Notes: generated by a model from the sequence alone, not told the origin. A stretch of 6,167 nt of DNA from Candidatus Wirthbacteria bacterium CG2_30_54_11 (GCA_001873755.1 MNZT01000017.1:1-6167); one strand, 5' to 3'. Positions 1 through 5,967 are shown, counted from the stretch's first letter. Made by a program: numbers and translations.

Positions 1-63
1 AGGCAGGAATCTACTGAATACCTGAGACTTAGGACCCAAGGAGATTCCTGCCTTCGCAGGAAT
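1..63. repeat. Dispersed-type palindromic repeat at the operon's 3' side
   Basis: Two nested inverted repeats are visible. AGGCAGGAATCT at 1-12 is perfectly complementary to AGATTCCTGCCT at 42-53. Within the right part, ATTCCTGC (44-51) and GCAGGAAT (56-63) form an 8 bp stem with a 4-base loop. The core resembles the GTCATTCCTGCGAAGGCAGGAATC-type repeat found between genes in many environmental bacterial genomes; that resemblance is from memory and was not searched. It lies just past the stop codon of the HAD-like gene. It is not a canonical intrinsic terminator, because neither strand has a T-run directly after the stem. The left copy runs to the window edge, so the element may continue outside. 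Confidence 0.7.
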
Positions 64-85
64 GACGAAAAATTTGATTCGTGGT

Positions 86-790
86 TTATTTGCTTCGTTG
101 ATCCAAAAAATCTCTAATCACCTGTACGGTTCCCTCGCCCAAGTCGATTACCGGCACGATACCGTCAATAGGAACGGCCCGCTTCTTGGCCGCATTCTTG
201 TACTCCCTCTGCATCTCGAGAATGAGGAACCGCCCTGCCTCGACCTCCGGCTTGAATGTCCGCAGGAAGGAATCGTTCGGTTCCACGGCGTCATTGATCG
301 ACACGACCCGCTCGTATCGGTCGAGGAACTCCCGCAGGCGCTGCTCCTTGCCATCCAGCGCACTCGTGAAAAAAACGCTGGAGACCATTTCTCCGACCCC
401 TGACGCATCCACCTTCGACTTCTGGAAGATCTGCTCGCCATAAGTCAGGATGACCACTTCACAACCAGGAAGCGCCATTTTAAAAGAGACAAATTCAACC
501 GCATCAAATGCGCTGGCGGACAGATCGGTCACCAGATCAGCCCAGTCCCCCATGATCTCAGTTCGAAGTTCATCTTCAACCCGCCCGGCTTTTTGAAGTA
601 TCGCCGAAATATGCGTTTCGCGGTCGTAGTAGCCCTCCGGATTATCCTTGGCCTGAGCGAAAGTCGCCTTGAACAATTCCGGGCTTAGGCCGTAGGCACC
701 AAGGGAGGCTTCCATCGCCTCGGTCAGGATGCGAAGGTCAAAAATCGTCCAGTCGAAATCCACTACGATCAAGTTTTTTTTTGTGCTCAT
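86..790 (-). CDS. HAD-like hydrolase superfamily protein
   Basis: Predicted 234-residue cytosolic protein of the haloacid dehalogenase superfamily, most of whose members are Mg2+-dependent phosphatases working through a phospho-aspartate. Motif I is DFDWTIFD at residues 11-18, with D11 as likely nucleophile and D13 as general acid. Residues 19-105 are a mostly helical cap-like insert. Motif II is VILTYG (T116). K148 in DGKEQ is a candidate motif III lysine, and SINDAVEPND (164-173) gives motif IV acidic residues (D167, D173). The ATG at 788-790 overlaps the TGA of the YggS gene (ATGA), and GGAGG at 798-802 lies 7 bases upstream, so this start is well supported. It is the last gene of the operon. 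Codons 3-6 contain nine consecutive A residues. The substrate cannot be told; W14 and the NDAVEPND form of motif IV are atypical of well-studied subfamilies. Confidence 0.85.
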   Translation of the reverse strand: MSTKKNLIVVDFDWTIFDLRILTEAMEASLGAYGLSPELFKATFAQAKDNPEGYYDRETHISAILQKAGRVEDELRTEIMGDWADLVTDLSASAFDAVEFVSFKMALPGCEVVILTYGEQIFQKSKVDASGVGEMVSSVFFTSALDGKEQRLREFLDRYERVVSINDAVEPNDSFLRTFKPEVEAGRFLILEMQREYKNAAKKRAVPIDGIVPVIDLGEGTVQVIRDFLDQRSK

Positions 791-1467
791 AAGACTGCCT
801 CCTCAAATAACGCTCTGCCGACCCGCACCATGGTCGCCCCTTCTTCGATAGCGACCTGAAAGTCTCCGCTCATACCCATGGAAAGCTGTGGCAAGGCAAT
901 ACCGAATTTCTGCTGCAGGCCATCGCGAAGCTCTCTCAGTCGCCTGAAATGCGAACGGCTATCCTCAGGTTCGTCTGAATAGGGCGCCATGCACATGAGA
1001 CCGACGAGACGGGTGTTCGGATACTTGTACACCTGACTGAAAAGGTCAGTAAGACCGGAAACCGGTATGCCGAACTTCGTATCCTCCCCGGCGATGTTCA
1101 CCTCCAGGAGGATCTCCCTTTTTTGCTTCAGTTTTTCTGAATGCCGGCTGAGCTCCTCAGCCAGGTGCACCGAATCCACCGAATGGATCACAGAGAACAG
1201 TCGCAGGGCTTCCTTGACCTTGTTGGACTGCAGATGCCCCAGCATGTGCCAGGTCATACCGGCTACGGTCTTCTGCTTTTCCCGGGCGGCCTGTACCTTG
1301 TTCTCGCCCACTTCACGGATACCGGCATGGATGAGCTCTACGACCTGCCCGGCTTCGGCATACTTGGTCGCGGCGACGAGACGAACAGACGTGCGTTCGC
1401 GCCCGGCCTTTTCGCAGGCTCGGCTTATTCTCTCTTCTACCGATCTTACATTGTCCACGATGGACAT
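787..1467 (-). CDS. yggS: YggS/PLPBP family pyridoxal 5'-phosphate homeostasis protein
   Basis: The 226-residue product is typical in length and motif order for the YggS/YBL036C/PROSC family. These are cytosolic proteins with an alanine-racemase-like TIM-barrel fold that bind PLP and maintain vitamin B6 and amino/keto-acid balance, without a proven enzymatic reaction. Visible signatures are VAATKY with the PLP-binding lysine K35, GENKVQ (54-59), HMLGHLQSNKVK (74-85), KFGIP (131-135), LVGLMCMAP (154-162), and the phosphate-binding LSMGMSGDF (195-203) and VRVGRALF (214-221). The ATG at 1465-1467 is chosen because the family starts about here and GGAGG (1473-1477) lies 5 bases upstream; a GTG at 1524 would only add residues inside the upstream gene. 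Its start shares one base with the upstream stop (TAATG) and its TGA overlaps the HAD start, so it is probably translationally coupled on both sides. Identification is secure; the role in this operon is not evident. Confidence 0.96.
   Translation of the reverse strand: MSIVDNVRSVEERISRACEKAGRERTSVRLVAATKYAEAGQVVELIHAGIREVGENKVQAAREKQKTVAGMTWHMLGHLQSNKVKEALRLFSVIHSVDSVHLAEELSRHSEKLKQKREILLEVNIAGEDTKFGIPVSGLTDLFSQVYKYPNTRLVGLMCMAPYSDEPEDSRSHFRRLRELRDGLQQKFGIALPQLSMGMSGDFQVAIEEGATMVRVGRALFEEAVL
798..802 (-). promoter_or_regulatory. Ribosome-binding site of the HAD-like gene
   Basis: GGAGG (in GAGGAGGC) lies 7 bases before the ATG at 788-790, inside the 3' end of the YggS coding sequence. It decides the start and supports the ATGA overlap as a genuine start/stop junction. 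Confidence 0.8.
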
Positions 1468-2036
1468 TATCCCCTCCCCATCCCCATAAAATAGGTTTTT
1501 AACAGACGCCAGTCTCCACCGCACAGACAGGGGTAGTCCCAGGGGGCGGTATGACTCGCCCCATACCAGAGCGAATATATCACGGTCATCACCATACCAA
1601 GTGGTTCATTTGCCCCGGCTTTATAATTCACCGCAGTTTCTGAGGTCATCCCTGCTACATGGTACGCCTCGTGAAGTGCGACGTACTTCCTGGCTTCCTG
1701 CGGCAACGACCGGGAAACGAAGGCATAGGAACCGCAGGCGATGCCATTGAGTCCTGCGATATCCCGACCGTCGACTTCGAACACGCGATCCTTGAGCACC
1801 TCCGCTGCACTGTCAACCGATCCATCCGGCATGAACATGCGATTACTGTACCCATACTGAGAAAGCATACCCGAAGGAACATATCTGGCTATCAGCACCG
1901 CACAACTCAAGTTTCCCCGTGGCCTGACCGGACAGATCCGGGAAAGGATCTCCAGACTCACGATCCCGAGCAGGATGACTGACAGGATTATCATCACGAT
2001 CTTTTTGCGGCCCAGACGCCGCAGCCATGCTCTCAT
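1467..2036 (-). CDS. Membrane-anchored HExxH putative metalloprotease, uncharacterised
   Basis: The 189-residue product belongs to no family I can name. Residues 1-11 are strongly basic, followed by one hydrophobic segment (about 13-30), predicting an N-terminal membrane anchor (N-in) with the rest outside the cytoplasm; a cleaved signal peptide is less likely but possible. HEAYH at 122-126 matches the zinc-binding HExxH motif. E133, seven residues after the second histidine, is followed by AVNYKAG and is a candidate third ligand, recalling the E-x-x-A-N pattern of some small metallopeptidases. It is not a metzincin, which needs a ligand at residue 132 (here Ser). Cysteines at 35, 45, 101, 170 and 172 could form disulfides. 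The ATG at 2034-2036 is preceded by GGTGA (2041-2045) and lies 13 bp after the helicase stop. An upstream in-frame start would lie inside the helicase gene. Peptidase activity is inferred from the motif only. Confidence 0.75.
   Translation of the reverse strand: MRAWLRRLGRKKIVMIILSVILLGIVSLEILSRICPVRPRGNLSCAVLIARYVPSGMLSQYGYSNRMFMPDGSVDSAAEVLKDRVFEVDGRDIAGLNGIACGSYAFVSRSLPQEARKYVALHEAYHVAGMTSETAVNYKAGANEPLGMVMTVIYSLWYGASHTAPWDYPCLCGGDWRLLKTYFMGMGRG
1473..1477 (-). promoter_or_regulatory. Ribosome-binding site of yggS inside the upstream gene
   Basis: GGAGG within GGGGAGGGG lies 5 bases before the yggS ATG. It is read as codons for the last residues (MGMGRG) of the HExxH protein, whose TAA shares its last base with the ATG. 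Ribosomes finishing the upstream gene therefore cover this site, which favours translational coupling. Confidence 0.8.
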
Positions 2037-2049
2037 AGATTCACCCCGG

Positions 2050-5000
2050 TTACACTGCCGAATACGGACACAGCTCATGGTAGGCGCAAAACCCGCAGGT
2101 GCGGACATCAGGCGTGGCTTCAAAAGAACTCGTCTGTATCCTATCCGCGATCGAGACGATCTGTTGTTCCTGGGCTTCCATCTGCGCAGCGTCGCGCTGC
2201 GTTGACGCCTTCAAGCCTTCTTCGATGAAGTACAACGTGAGACGGCTCACCTCGATTTTCAGAACATCACGGCAGGCCAGCGCATAGATGGACAGCTGTT
2301 CATCTGTTTTCACCTTCTTCTCAAGCGTCTCCAGGTCCTGCATCTTGCCGGTCTTGTAGTCGATCACTTCATAGGTGCCGTCCGGCAGCTGGTCGATGCG
2401 GTCGATGTAGCCGGTGAGCGCGTGCTGCCCGGTCTTCAGGATGAACCCTTTTTCCAGGAAAGCAGAGGGGACGAAAACGCCGTGCTGCTCAGCATGGTAT
2501 CGCCTGAGGATATCCTGTCCCCGGGCGAACTGCTGGTCCACTTCCTCCGCGCTGTCATAGCCTTCCCGGCTCCAGTTATGCTCGAACAGTTCCAAGAGAG
2601 CATCCAAGGTCGAAGGCAGCCCTTTGCCGAGGCCATCGTGAAAATCTTTCAGGGTGCGGTGGATCACCTGCCCGAACACGAGCGCCCGTCCGGTCTCGGT
2701 CGGGATGCGGTAGATATAGGAATACTTGTATTTCAGCGGGCAGCTCTCAAAGGTCTGCAGCTGTGAATAGCTGAACAGCCGTGGCAAAAACGGATGCAGG
2801 TCAAACTCGCCTTCCTTGGGTCCCTGCTCCGCCTGCTGATCAAGCTTGCCGTGAAGCGGCGCTGCCAGCATGCTCTGGCCGCCCAGGGCCTCTTCGAGGA
2901 AGACCGAGGGCTTGCGAACCCGCACTCCACCATAGGTATCAGAATAGGAAAGATACAGTTGCCGCCTGGCTCGCGTCATGGCCACATAGAAAAGCCGGCG
3001 TTCCTCCTGGATGTGCTCGTCACCGGTGGGCAGCGTCTCCCGAATGAACTCCTCCGGCAGCGGGATAGTGTCGCCCCGCCGGCGCGTGGGGAACCGGTCA
3101 TTGATGAGATTGACCGTGAACACAACTTCGAATTCCAGCCCCTTGGCCGCATGCACGGTCATCAGGTGCACCGCGTCGCTCGTCGAATCGATATCGGCCG
3201 TAGCAGGATTGTCCCCGGCCTCGATCAGGAGCTCCAGATAGTCAACGAATCCGGCGGTGGTGCGATCCTCGTGGCTGGACAGGTAATCTTTGATCTTTTC
3301 AAAAAGTTTATTGATATTGAGTATCCGGGTGATATTGTCCATGGTCTCGTCGCCGGACAGGTACTCCAGCAGCTTGATCTCACGGACAAAATCCCTGAGC
3401 ACCCTGCCCGGATTGCGTTCTGCCTGCCCTCTGCGTTCCTTTTCGATATGCGCCTTCAGCGAAGTCAGTCGCTCGACCGTCTCCGGTTTCAGACGAAGCT
3501 GACCGAGCACGTCGATGACGCCGTAGAGAGAGAGGTTCTGCTTCTTGGCCCACTTGAGCGCGAACAGGAGGTCCCGTCCGTCGAGGTGCAGCACCTCCAT
3601 GGAAAGCACGCGAAACAGGCTGAGAGAATCGTCAGGATCGATGACGACCCGCAGATAGGAGATCAGATCGCGGATCTCTTCCCGGACGAACAGGCCGCGG
3701 CTGCCAACGACCTGGTACGGTATCCCGTAATACCGCAGCGTCTCGATGAACGGTTCCAAATGCGCATTTGCCCGCGCCAGGATCGCAAAGTCCGACCAGC
3801 GAAGCCCATTATCTTCAGCCTCAAGGTCATCTGACTGTCTGGCCGCGCTGAACAGATCCATCTGCTCAGTGCCCCCCTCTCGACCGTCATCCTGAGGTAC
3901 TCCGAAGGATCCGCGTTTGCGGTCGTTCACACCCTCCTTCAGGTCCAGTATCGTCCTCGCCACCAGTTCCGTCTCCGCAGCAAGGTTTTCCGCGTGAAGG
4001 ATCTCAGGTGTTCGCCCGGTACCGTCAGCCGAGAGCAGCTTCTTGTTAACCTGAGCAACGACTTCCAGTCTGTCAGGGTTATTATGCTGGATGAGCGCGT
4101 ACGACGTATCGAGGATGCTCTGGGTCGAGCGGTAGTTGCGGTTGAGCACGACCGTCTCGGTCTTCGGATAGTCCTGCTGGAACTGCAGAATATTGGACAC
4201 GGCAGCCCCGCGGAACCGGTAGATCGACTGGTCGTCATCGCCCACCACGAACACATTCTGTTTCTCGCCACCCAGAAGTTTGACTAGCTCGTTCTGTGCA
4301 TAATTCGTGTCCTGGAACTCGTCAACCAGGATAAACTTGAACTGCGTCTGATATTTGGCCAGCACGCTCTTTCGTTCTCTCAGCAGCCGGATGGTATAGA
4401 GGATGAGGTCCCCGAAATCCAGTTTCGTCTCCCTGGGATCTTCGACCAGGAGTTTCTGGTACTGCTCATACACCTGCGCGATCTCCAGCGACTTGATCGC
4501 CTCCTCCTGCTCTGCGCTGATGTCCCCCTGCCAAGGGGGATTAAGGGGGTCCGCCTGCCTGTCCGCCCACGCCCTATACATCTCGGGCGTGACCAGTTCA
4601 TCCTTGACCCGGCTGATGTGGGTGAGCATGGCATCGATGAAACGATAAGGATTTCCAAGGGGACGAAAATATTTGAGGTCAAGTTTGAAAAAATTCTGCT
4701 TGATGAGCATCCACTGCTCGGCCTTGGACAGCACCCGAAAATCAGTGTTGAGCCCGATGTCCAGCCCGCTTTCGCGAAGTAACCGATCGCAGAATTTATG
4801 AAAGGTAGATACCTGGATGGACTCATAGCCAAGTGGGAGAAGCTCATCGACCCGGTTCAGCATTTCCTCAGCTGATTTGTCAGTAAAGGTGAGCGCCACG
4901 ATCTCCGTCGGCTTGGCCTGTCCTGACATGACGAGATGGGCGATACGGTGGGTGATGACCCGCGTCTTGCCGGTACCGGCACCGGCGATGACCAGCATCG

Positions 5001-5067
5001 GCCCCTCCGTGTGGAGGACCGCCTTTTTCTGTTCCGGATTGAGCCCCTCAAGCAATTCTGACGCCAT
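2050..5067 (-). CDS. UvrD/PcrA-type SF1A helicase fused to PD-(D/E)XK (AddB/Cas4-like) nuclease
   Basis: The 1005-residue product is an ATP-dependent 3'-5' DNA helicase with a C-terminal nuclease, expected to act in DNA repair or double-strand-end processing. Helicase motifs in order: Q motif GLNPEQ (8-13), Walker A AGAGTGKTR (28-36), Ia TFTDKSAEEM (60-69), II VDEFQDT (248-254), III GDDDQSIYRFRGA (276-288), IV LNRNYRS (308-314), V TVHAAKGLEFEVV (637-649), VI RRLFYVAMTRAR (690-701). The nuclease domain (about 765-1005) has H803, GYIDRID (D889), VIDYKTGK (D903, K905) and QLSIYALA (924-931), a RecB-type catalytic set. C776, C991, C994 and C1000 match the spacing of the AddB/Cas4 4Fe-4S cluster. 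The ATG at 5065-5067 is chosen because AGGA (5076-5079) lies 8 bases upstream and the Q motif follows at once. Residues about 173-182 and 385-395 are encoded by repeat-like palindromes. Ordinary UvrD is 650-750 residues; the extra length is the nuclease. It resembles fusions known from candidate phyla (memory only). The gene heads a four-gene operon. Confidence 0.95.
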   Translation of the reverse strand: MASELLEGLNPEQKKAVLHTEGPMLVIAGAGTGKTRVITHRIAHLVMSGQAKPTEIVALTFTDKSAEEMLNRVDELLPLGYESIQVSTFHKFCDRLLRESGLDIGLNTDFRVLSKAEQWMLIKQNFFKLDLKYFRPLGNPYRFIDAMLTHISRVKDELVTPEMYRAWADRQADPLNPPWQGDISAEQEEAIKSLEIAQVYEQYQKLLVEDPRETKLDFGDLILYTIRLLRERKSVLAKYQTQFKFILVDEFQDTNYAQNELVKLLGGEKQNVFVVGDDDQSIYRFRGAAVSNILQFQQDYPKTETVVLNRNYRSTQSILDTSYALIQHNNPDRLEVVAQVNKKLLSADGTGRTPEILHAENLAAETELVARTILDLKEGVNDRKRGSFGVPQDDGREGGTEQMDLFSAARQSDDLEAEDNGLRWSDFAILARANAHLEPFIETLRYYGIPYQVVGSRGLFVREEIRDLISYLRVVIDPDDSLSLFRVLSMEVLHLDGRDLLFALKWAKKQNLSLYGVIDVLGQLRLKPETVERLTSLKAHIEKERRGQAERNPGRVLRDFVREIKLLEYLSGDETMDNITRILNINKLFEKIKDYLSSHEDRTTAGFVDYLELLIEAGDNPATADIDSTSDAVHLMTVHAAKGLEFEVVFTVNLINDRFPTRRRGDTIPLPEEFIRETLPTGDEHIQEERRLFYVAMTRARRQLYLSYSDTYGGVRVRKPSVFLEEALGGQSMLAAPLHGKLDQQAEQGPKEGEFDLHPFLPRLFSYSQLQTFESCPLKYKYSYIYRIPTETGRALVFGQVIHRTLKDFHDGLGKGLPSTLDALLELFEHNWSREGYDSAEEVDQQFARGQDILRRYHAEQHGVFVPSAFLEKGFILKTGQHALTGYIDRIDQLPDGTYEVIDYKTGKMQDLETLEKKVKTDEQLSIYALACRDVLKIEVSRLTLYFIEEGLKASTQRDAAQMEAQEQQIVSIADRIQTSSFEATPDVRTCGFCAYHELCPYSAV
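3885..3912. repeat. CATCCTGAG...GAAGGATC-type palindrome inside the helicase gene
   Basis: The plus strand carries ATCCT (3889-3893) and AGGAT (3906-3910), with GAG/CTC (3894-3896 and 3900-3902) adding an inner stem. This looks like the widespread GTCATCCTGAG...CGAAGGATC dispersed repeat (recognised from memory). It is translated as residues around 385-395 of the helicase (GSFGVPQDDG), between motifs IV and V, in a stretch rich in G, D, E and Q that looks like a disordered loop. No frame is broken. Confidence 0.65.
4523..4550. repeat. CCCCCTTAATCCCCCTTGGCAGGGGGA-type repeat inside the helicase gene
   Basis: TCCCCC (4523-4528) pairs with GGGGGA (4535-4540) across a 6-base loop, and a further GGGGG run follows at 4545-4549. 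The minus-strand reading matches a repeat type common between genes in many environmental genomes (from memory). It is translated as helicase residues about 173-182 (DPLNPPWQGD), between motifs Ia and II, in a region where I expect length variation among homologues. Confidence 0.65.
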
Positions 5068-5075
5068 TGTTGTAT

Positions 5076-5079
5076 TCCT
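5076..5079 (-). promoter_or_regulatory. Ribosome-binding site of the helicase-nuclease gene
   Basis: AGGA (in AAGGAA) lies 8 bases before the ATG at 5065-5067. It favours this start over a TTG at 5163 in the same open frame, whose extra 32 codons would run through the intergenic repeat. Confidence 0.7.
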
Positions 5080-5086
5080 TGTTGTT

Positions 5087-5118
5087 CCCTCTCCTGAGAG
5101 GAGAAGGCCAGGGTGAGG
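5087..5118. repeat. CCCTCTCCT...AGGGTGAGG-type palindromic repeat
   Basis: TCTCCT (5090-5095) and AGGAGA (5099-5104) form a 6 bp stem with a 3-base loop, followed by AGGCCAGGGTGAGG. The composition matches the widespread CCCTCACCCTGGCCCTCTCC-type dispersed repeat (from memory). A partly similar GTTCCCCCTCGCCTGG occurs at 5142-5157, against GTTCCCTCTCCTG at 5084-5096. The element sits in the 5' leader of the helicase gene, ending about 8 bases upstream of its AAGGAA ribosome-binding site, so it could fold in the mRNA there. I see no convincing promoter for the helicase in 5068-5213. Confidence 0.65.
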
Positions 5119-5176
5119 TTGTTTGCCTTGATTGATCGTTCGTTCCCCCTCGCCTGGAAGCAAAAATCTAGTGTTT

Positions 5177-5205
5177 ACACCCCGAAGCGTTCCGCGTAGG
5201 GGTGT
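5177..5205 (-). terminator. Hairpin after the toxin gene, possible weak terminator
   Basis: ACACCCC and GGGGTGT (7 bp arms, 5177-5183 and 5199-5205) enclose a 15-base loop with an inner GCG/CGC pair (5187-5189 and 5193-5195). It begins 8 bases past the PIN toxin stop. On the minus strand the stem is followed by 10 bases and then TTTTT (5166-5162), so the T-run is too far away for a textbook intrinsic terminator. It may attenuate read-through from the cassette into the helicase gene, protect the mRNA 3' end, or be another repeat. Confidence 0.4.
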
Positions 5206-5213
5206 GAGGTCAA

Positions 5214-5639
5214 TTATCTAGCCTTGCTCAAACAGCCGATAAACTCTCTGGGACTGACCACCCGTATCCCTCCTACCCCGTCCGCCGCCTTCAAATGCTT
5301 GAGGTTCCCGGTGACCAGGTAACTAGAACCGCTCTCGAGCGCGCTCTGAACCACCATCCGGTCATCGGGATCACGGAGATCGCGGTCGAACCCCGCCTGA
5401 GTACCATCAACCCAAAACGCTTTCTTTTCGAGGATCTGCACGAGCGCCAGCACTTCATCAGGACGGATGAGCGAAGCCAGCCGCTCTGAGAATGCCACAG
5501 CGACTATTTCTTCCAGAAGCGGTGGCGAGACGGCGAGATCAAAACTACCAGCCCACCAGAACGCCATGATCTCAGCTGGCCCTCCCCGGGAGCCCAGCAA
5601 TACGCTGATAAAGACGTTGGTATCAAGGGTGATGGTCAC
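5214..5639 (-). CDS. PIN-domain toxin of a toxin-antitoxin pair (COG1569-like)
   Basis: The 141-residue product is a single PIN domain, the fold of VapC-type ribonuclease toxins that cut RNA with Mg2+ or Mn2+ held by clustered acidic residues. Visible: LDTNVFIS with D6, SPPLLEEI (38-45) with E43/E44, DPDDRMVV (90-97) with D90, D92 and D93, then SYLVTGNLKHL (106-116) and SPREFI (129-134). The fourth acidic position reads N112 (TGN), a form I recall in this subgroup. The length, LVTG motif and PREF ending point to the COG1569 "putative toxin, PIN family" group rather than classical VapC. The start is GTG (5637-5639), two codons after the antitoxin's TAG, with no clear ribosome-binding site, so translation probably depends on termination of the antitoxin. 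Toxicity and target are not shown by sequence. Confidence 0.88.
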   Translation of the reverse strand: MTITLDTNVFISVLLGSRGGPAEIMAFWWAGSFDLAVSPPLLEEIVAVAFSERLASLIRPDEVLALVQILEKKAFWVDGTQAGFDRDLRDPDDRMVVQSALESGSSYLVTGNLKHLKAADGVGGIRVVSPREFIGCLSKAR

Positions 5640-5645
5640 TGTTCG

Positions 5646-5957
5646 CTACCGGGCTCGTTTGGTCTGTCGGTACTTCTTCTGGCTGTGCAGGGCCAGTTTC
5701 ATGGCCTGCGCTTCGGGCATCCCGTGCATCTCAGTCTTTTTTTGCAGCGCCTCGAAGTACATGTTCGTCCCCGTCCTGGGATCTTCGACCTGCGCACGCA
5801 TCAACTCCGCATAGCGGCTCGGGCTCATGATCACCGCCTGCGGCCGGGAGCGGGAAACGATCACCGTCGTCGCCGAGCTGTCCTTCACCTGCTGGATAAA
5901 CGAGGTCAAAGTCCTCTGGAGCTCCGAAACTCCGATGATCTGCGGCAGTGTATTCAT
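5646..5957 (-). CDS. Phd/YefM-like antitoxin
   Basis: The 103-residue product is expected to neutralise the PIN toxin encoded 6 bp downstream and to repress the shared promoter. Residues 1-55 fit the Phd/YefM DNA-binding fold: IIGVSELQRTL (7-17), a helix with VKDSS, a strand TTVIVSRSRPQAVIMS (30-45), then PSRYAELM. Residues 56-103 are charged, ending in a basic stretch (KKYRQTKRAR), and would wrap the toxin. The ATG at 5955-5957 is chosen because GGAG (5964-5967) lies 6 bases upstream; a start at 5987 would add ten residues and lie at the predicted transcription start. Antitoxin-first order, the 6 bp gap and shared reading frame with the toxin are typical of type II cassettes. Family membership is inferred from pattern and context; a RelB- or AbrB-like antitoxin is the less likely alternative. 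Confidence 0.85.
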   Translation of the reverse strand: MNTLPQIIGVSELQRTLTSFIQQVKDSSATTVIVSRSRPQAVIMSPSRYAELMRAQVEDPRTGTNMYFEALQKKTEMHGMPEAQAMKLALHSQKKYRQTKRAR

Positions 5958-5963
5958 ATCCAA

Positions 5964-5967
5964 CTCC
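5964..5967 (-). promoter_or_regulatory. Ribosome-binding site of the antitoxin gene
   Basis: GGAG lies 6 bases before the ATG at 5955-5957 and fixes the start of the antitoxin. Confidence 0.7.

Noticed and set aside
44..63. Intrinsic terminator of the operon at the left palindrome
   Set aside because: The 8 bp stem is strong, but on the minus strand it is followed by CTCC rather than a T-run; the nearby TTTTT lies before the stem.
62..403. Plus-strand open frame of 113 codons at the left end
   Set aside because: It begins within the palindromic repeat, has no ribosome-binding site and runs antisense to the HAD-like gene, whose motifs are clear.
1468..1524. Longer yggS start at a GTG (1522-1524)
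   Set aside because: It lies inside the upstream gene with no better ribosome-binding site, and the family begins near the ATG at 1467, which has GGAGG 5 bases upstream.
2794..3834. Open frame of 346 codons on the plus strand
   Set aside because: It is antisense to the conserved helicase, its product shows no recognisable motif, and high-GC coding DNA often leaves such a frame open opposite a real gene.
5068..5163. N-terminal extension of the helicase from a TTG at 5163
   Set aside because: The extra 32 codons cross the palindromic repeat and the AGGA site, give a low-complexity peptide, and the Q motif is already at residue 8 from the ATG at 5067.
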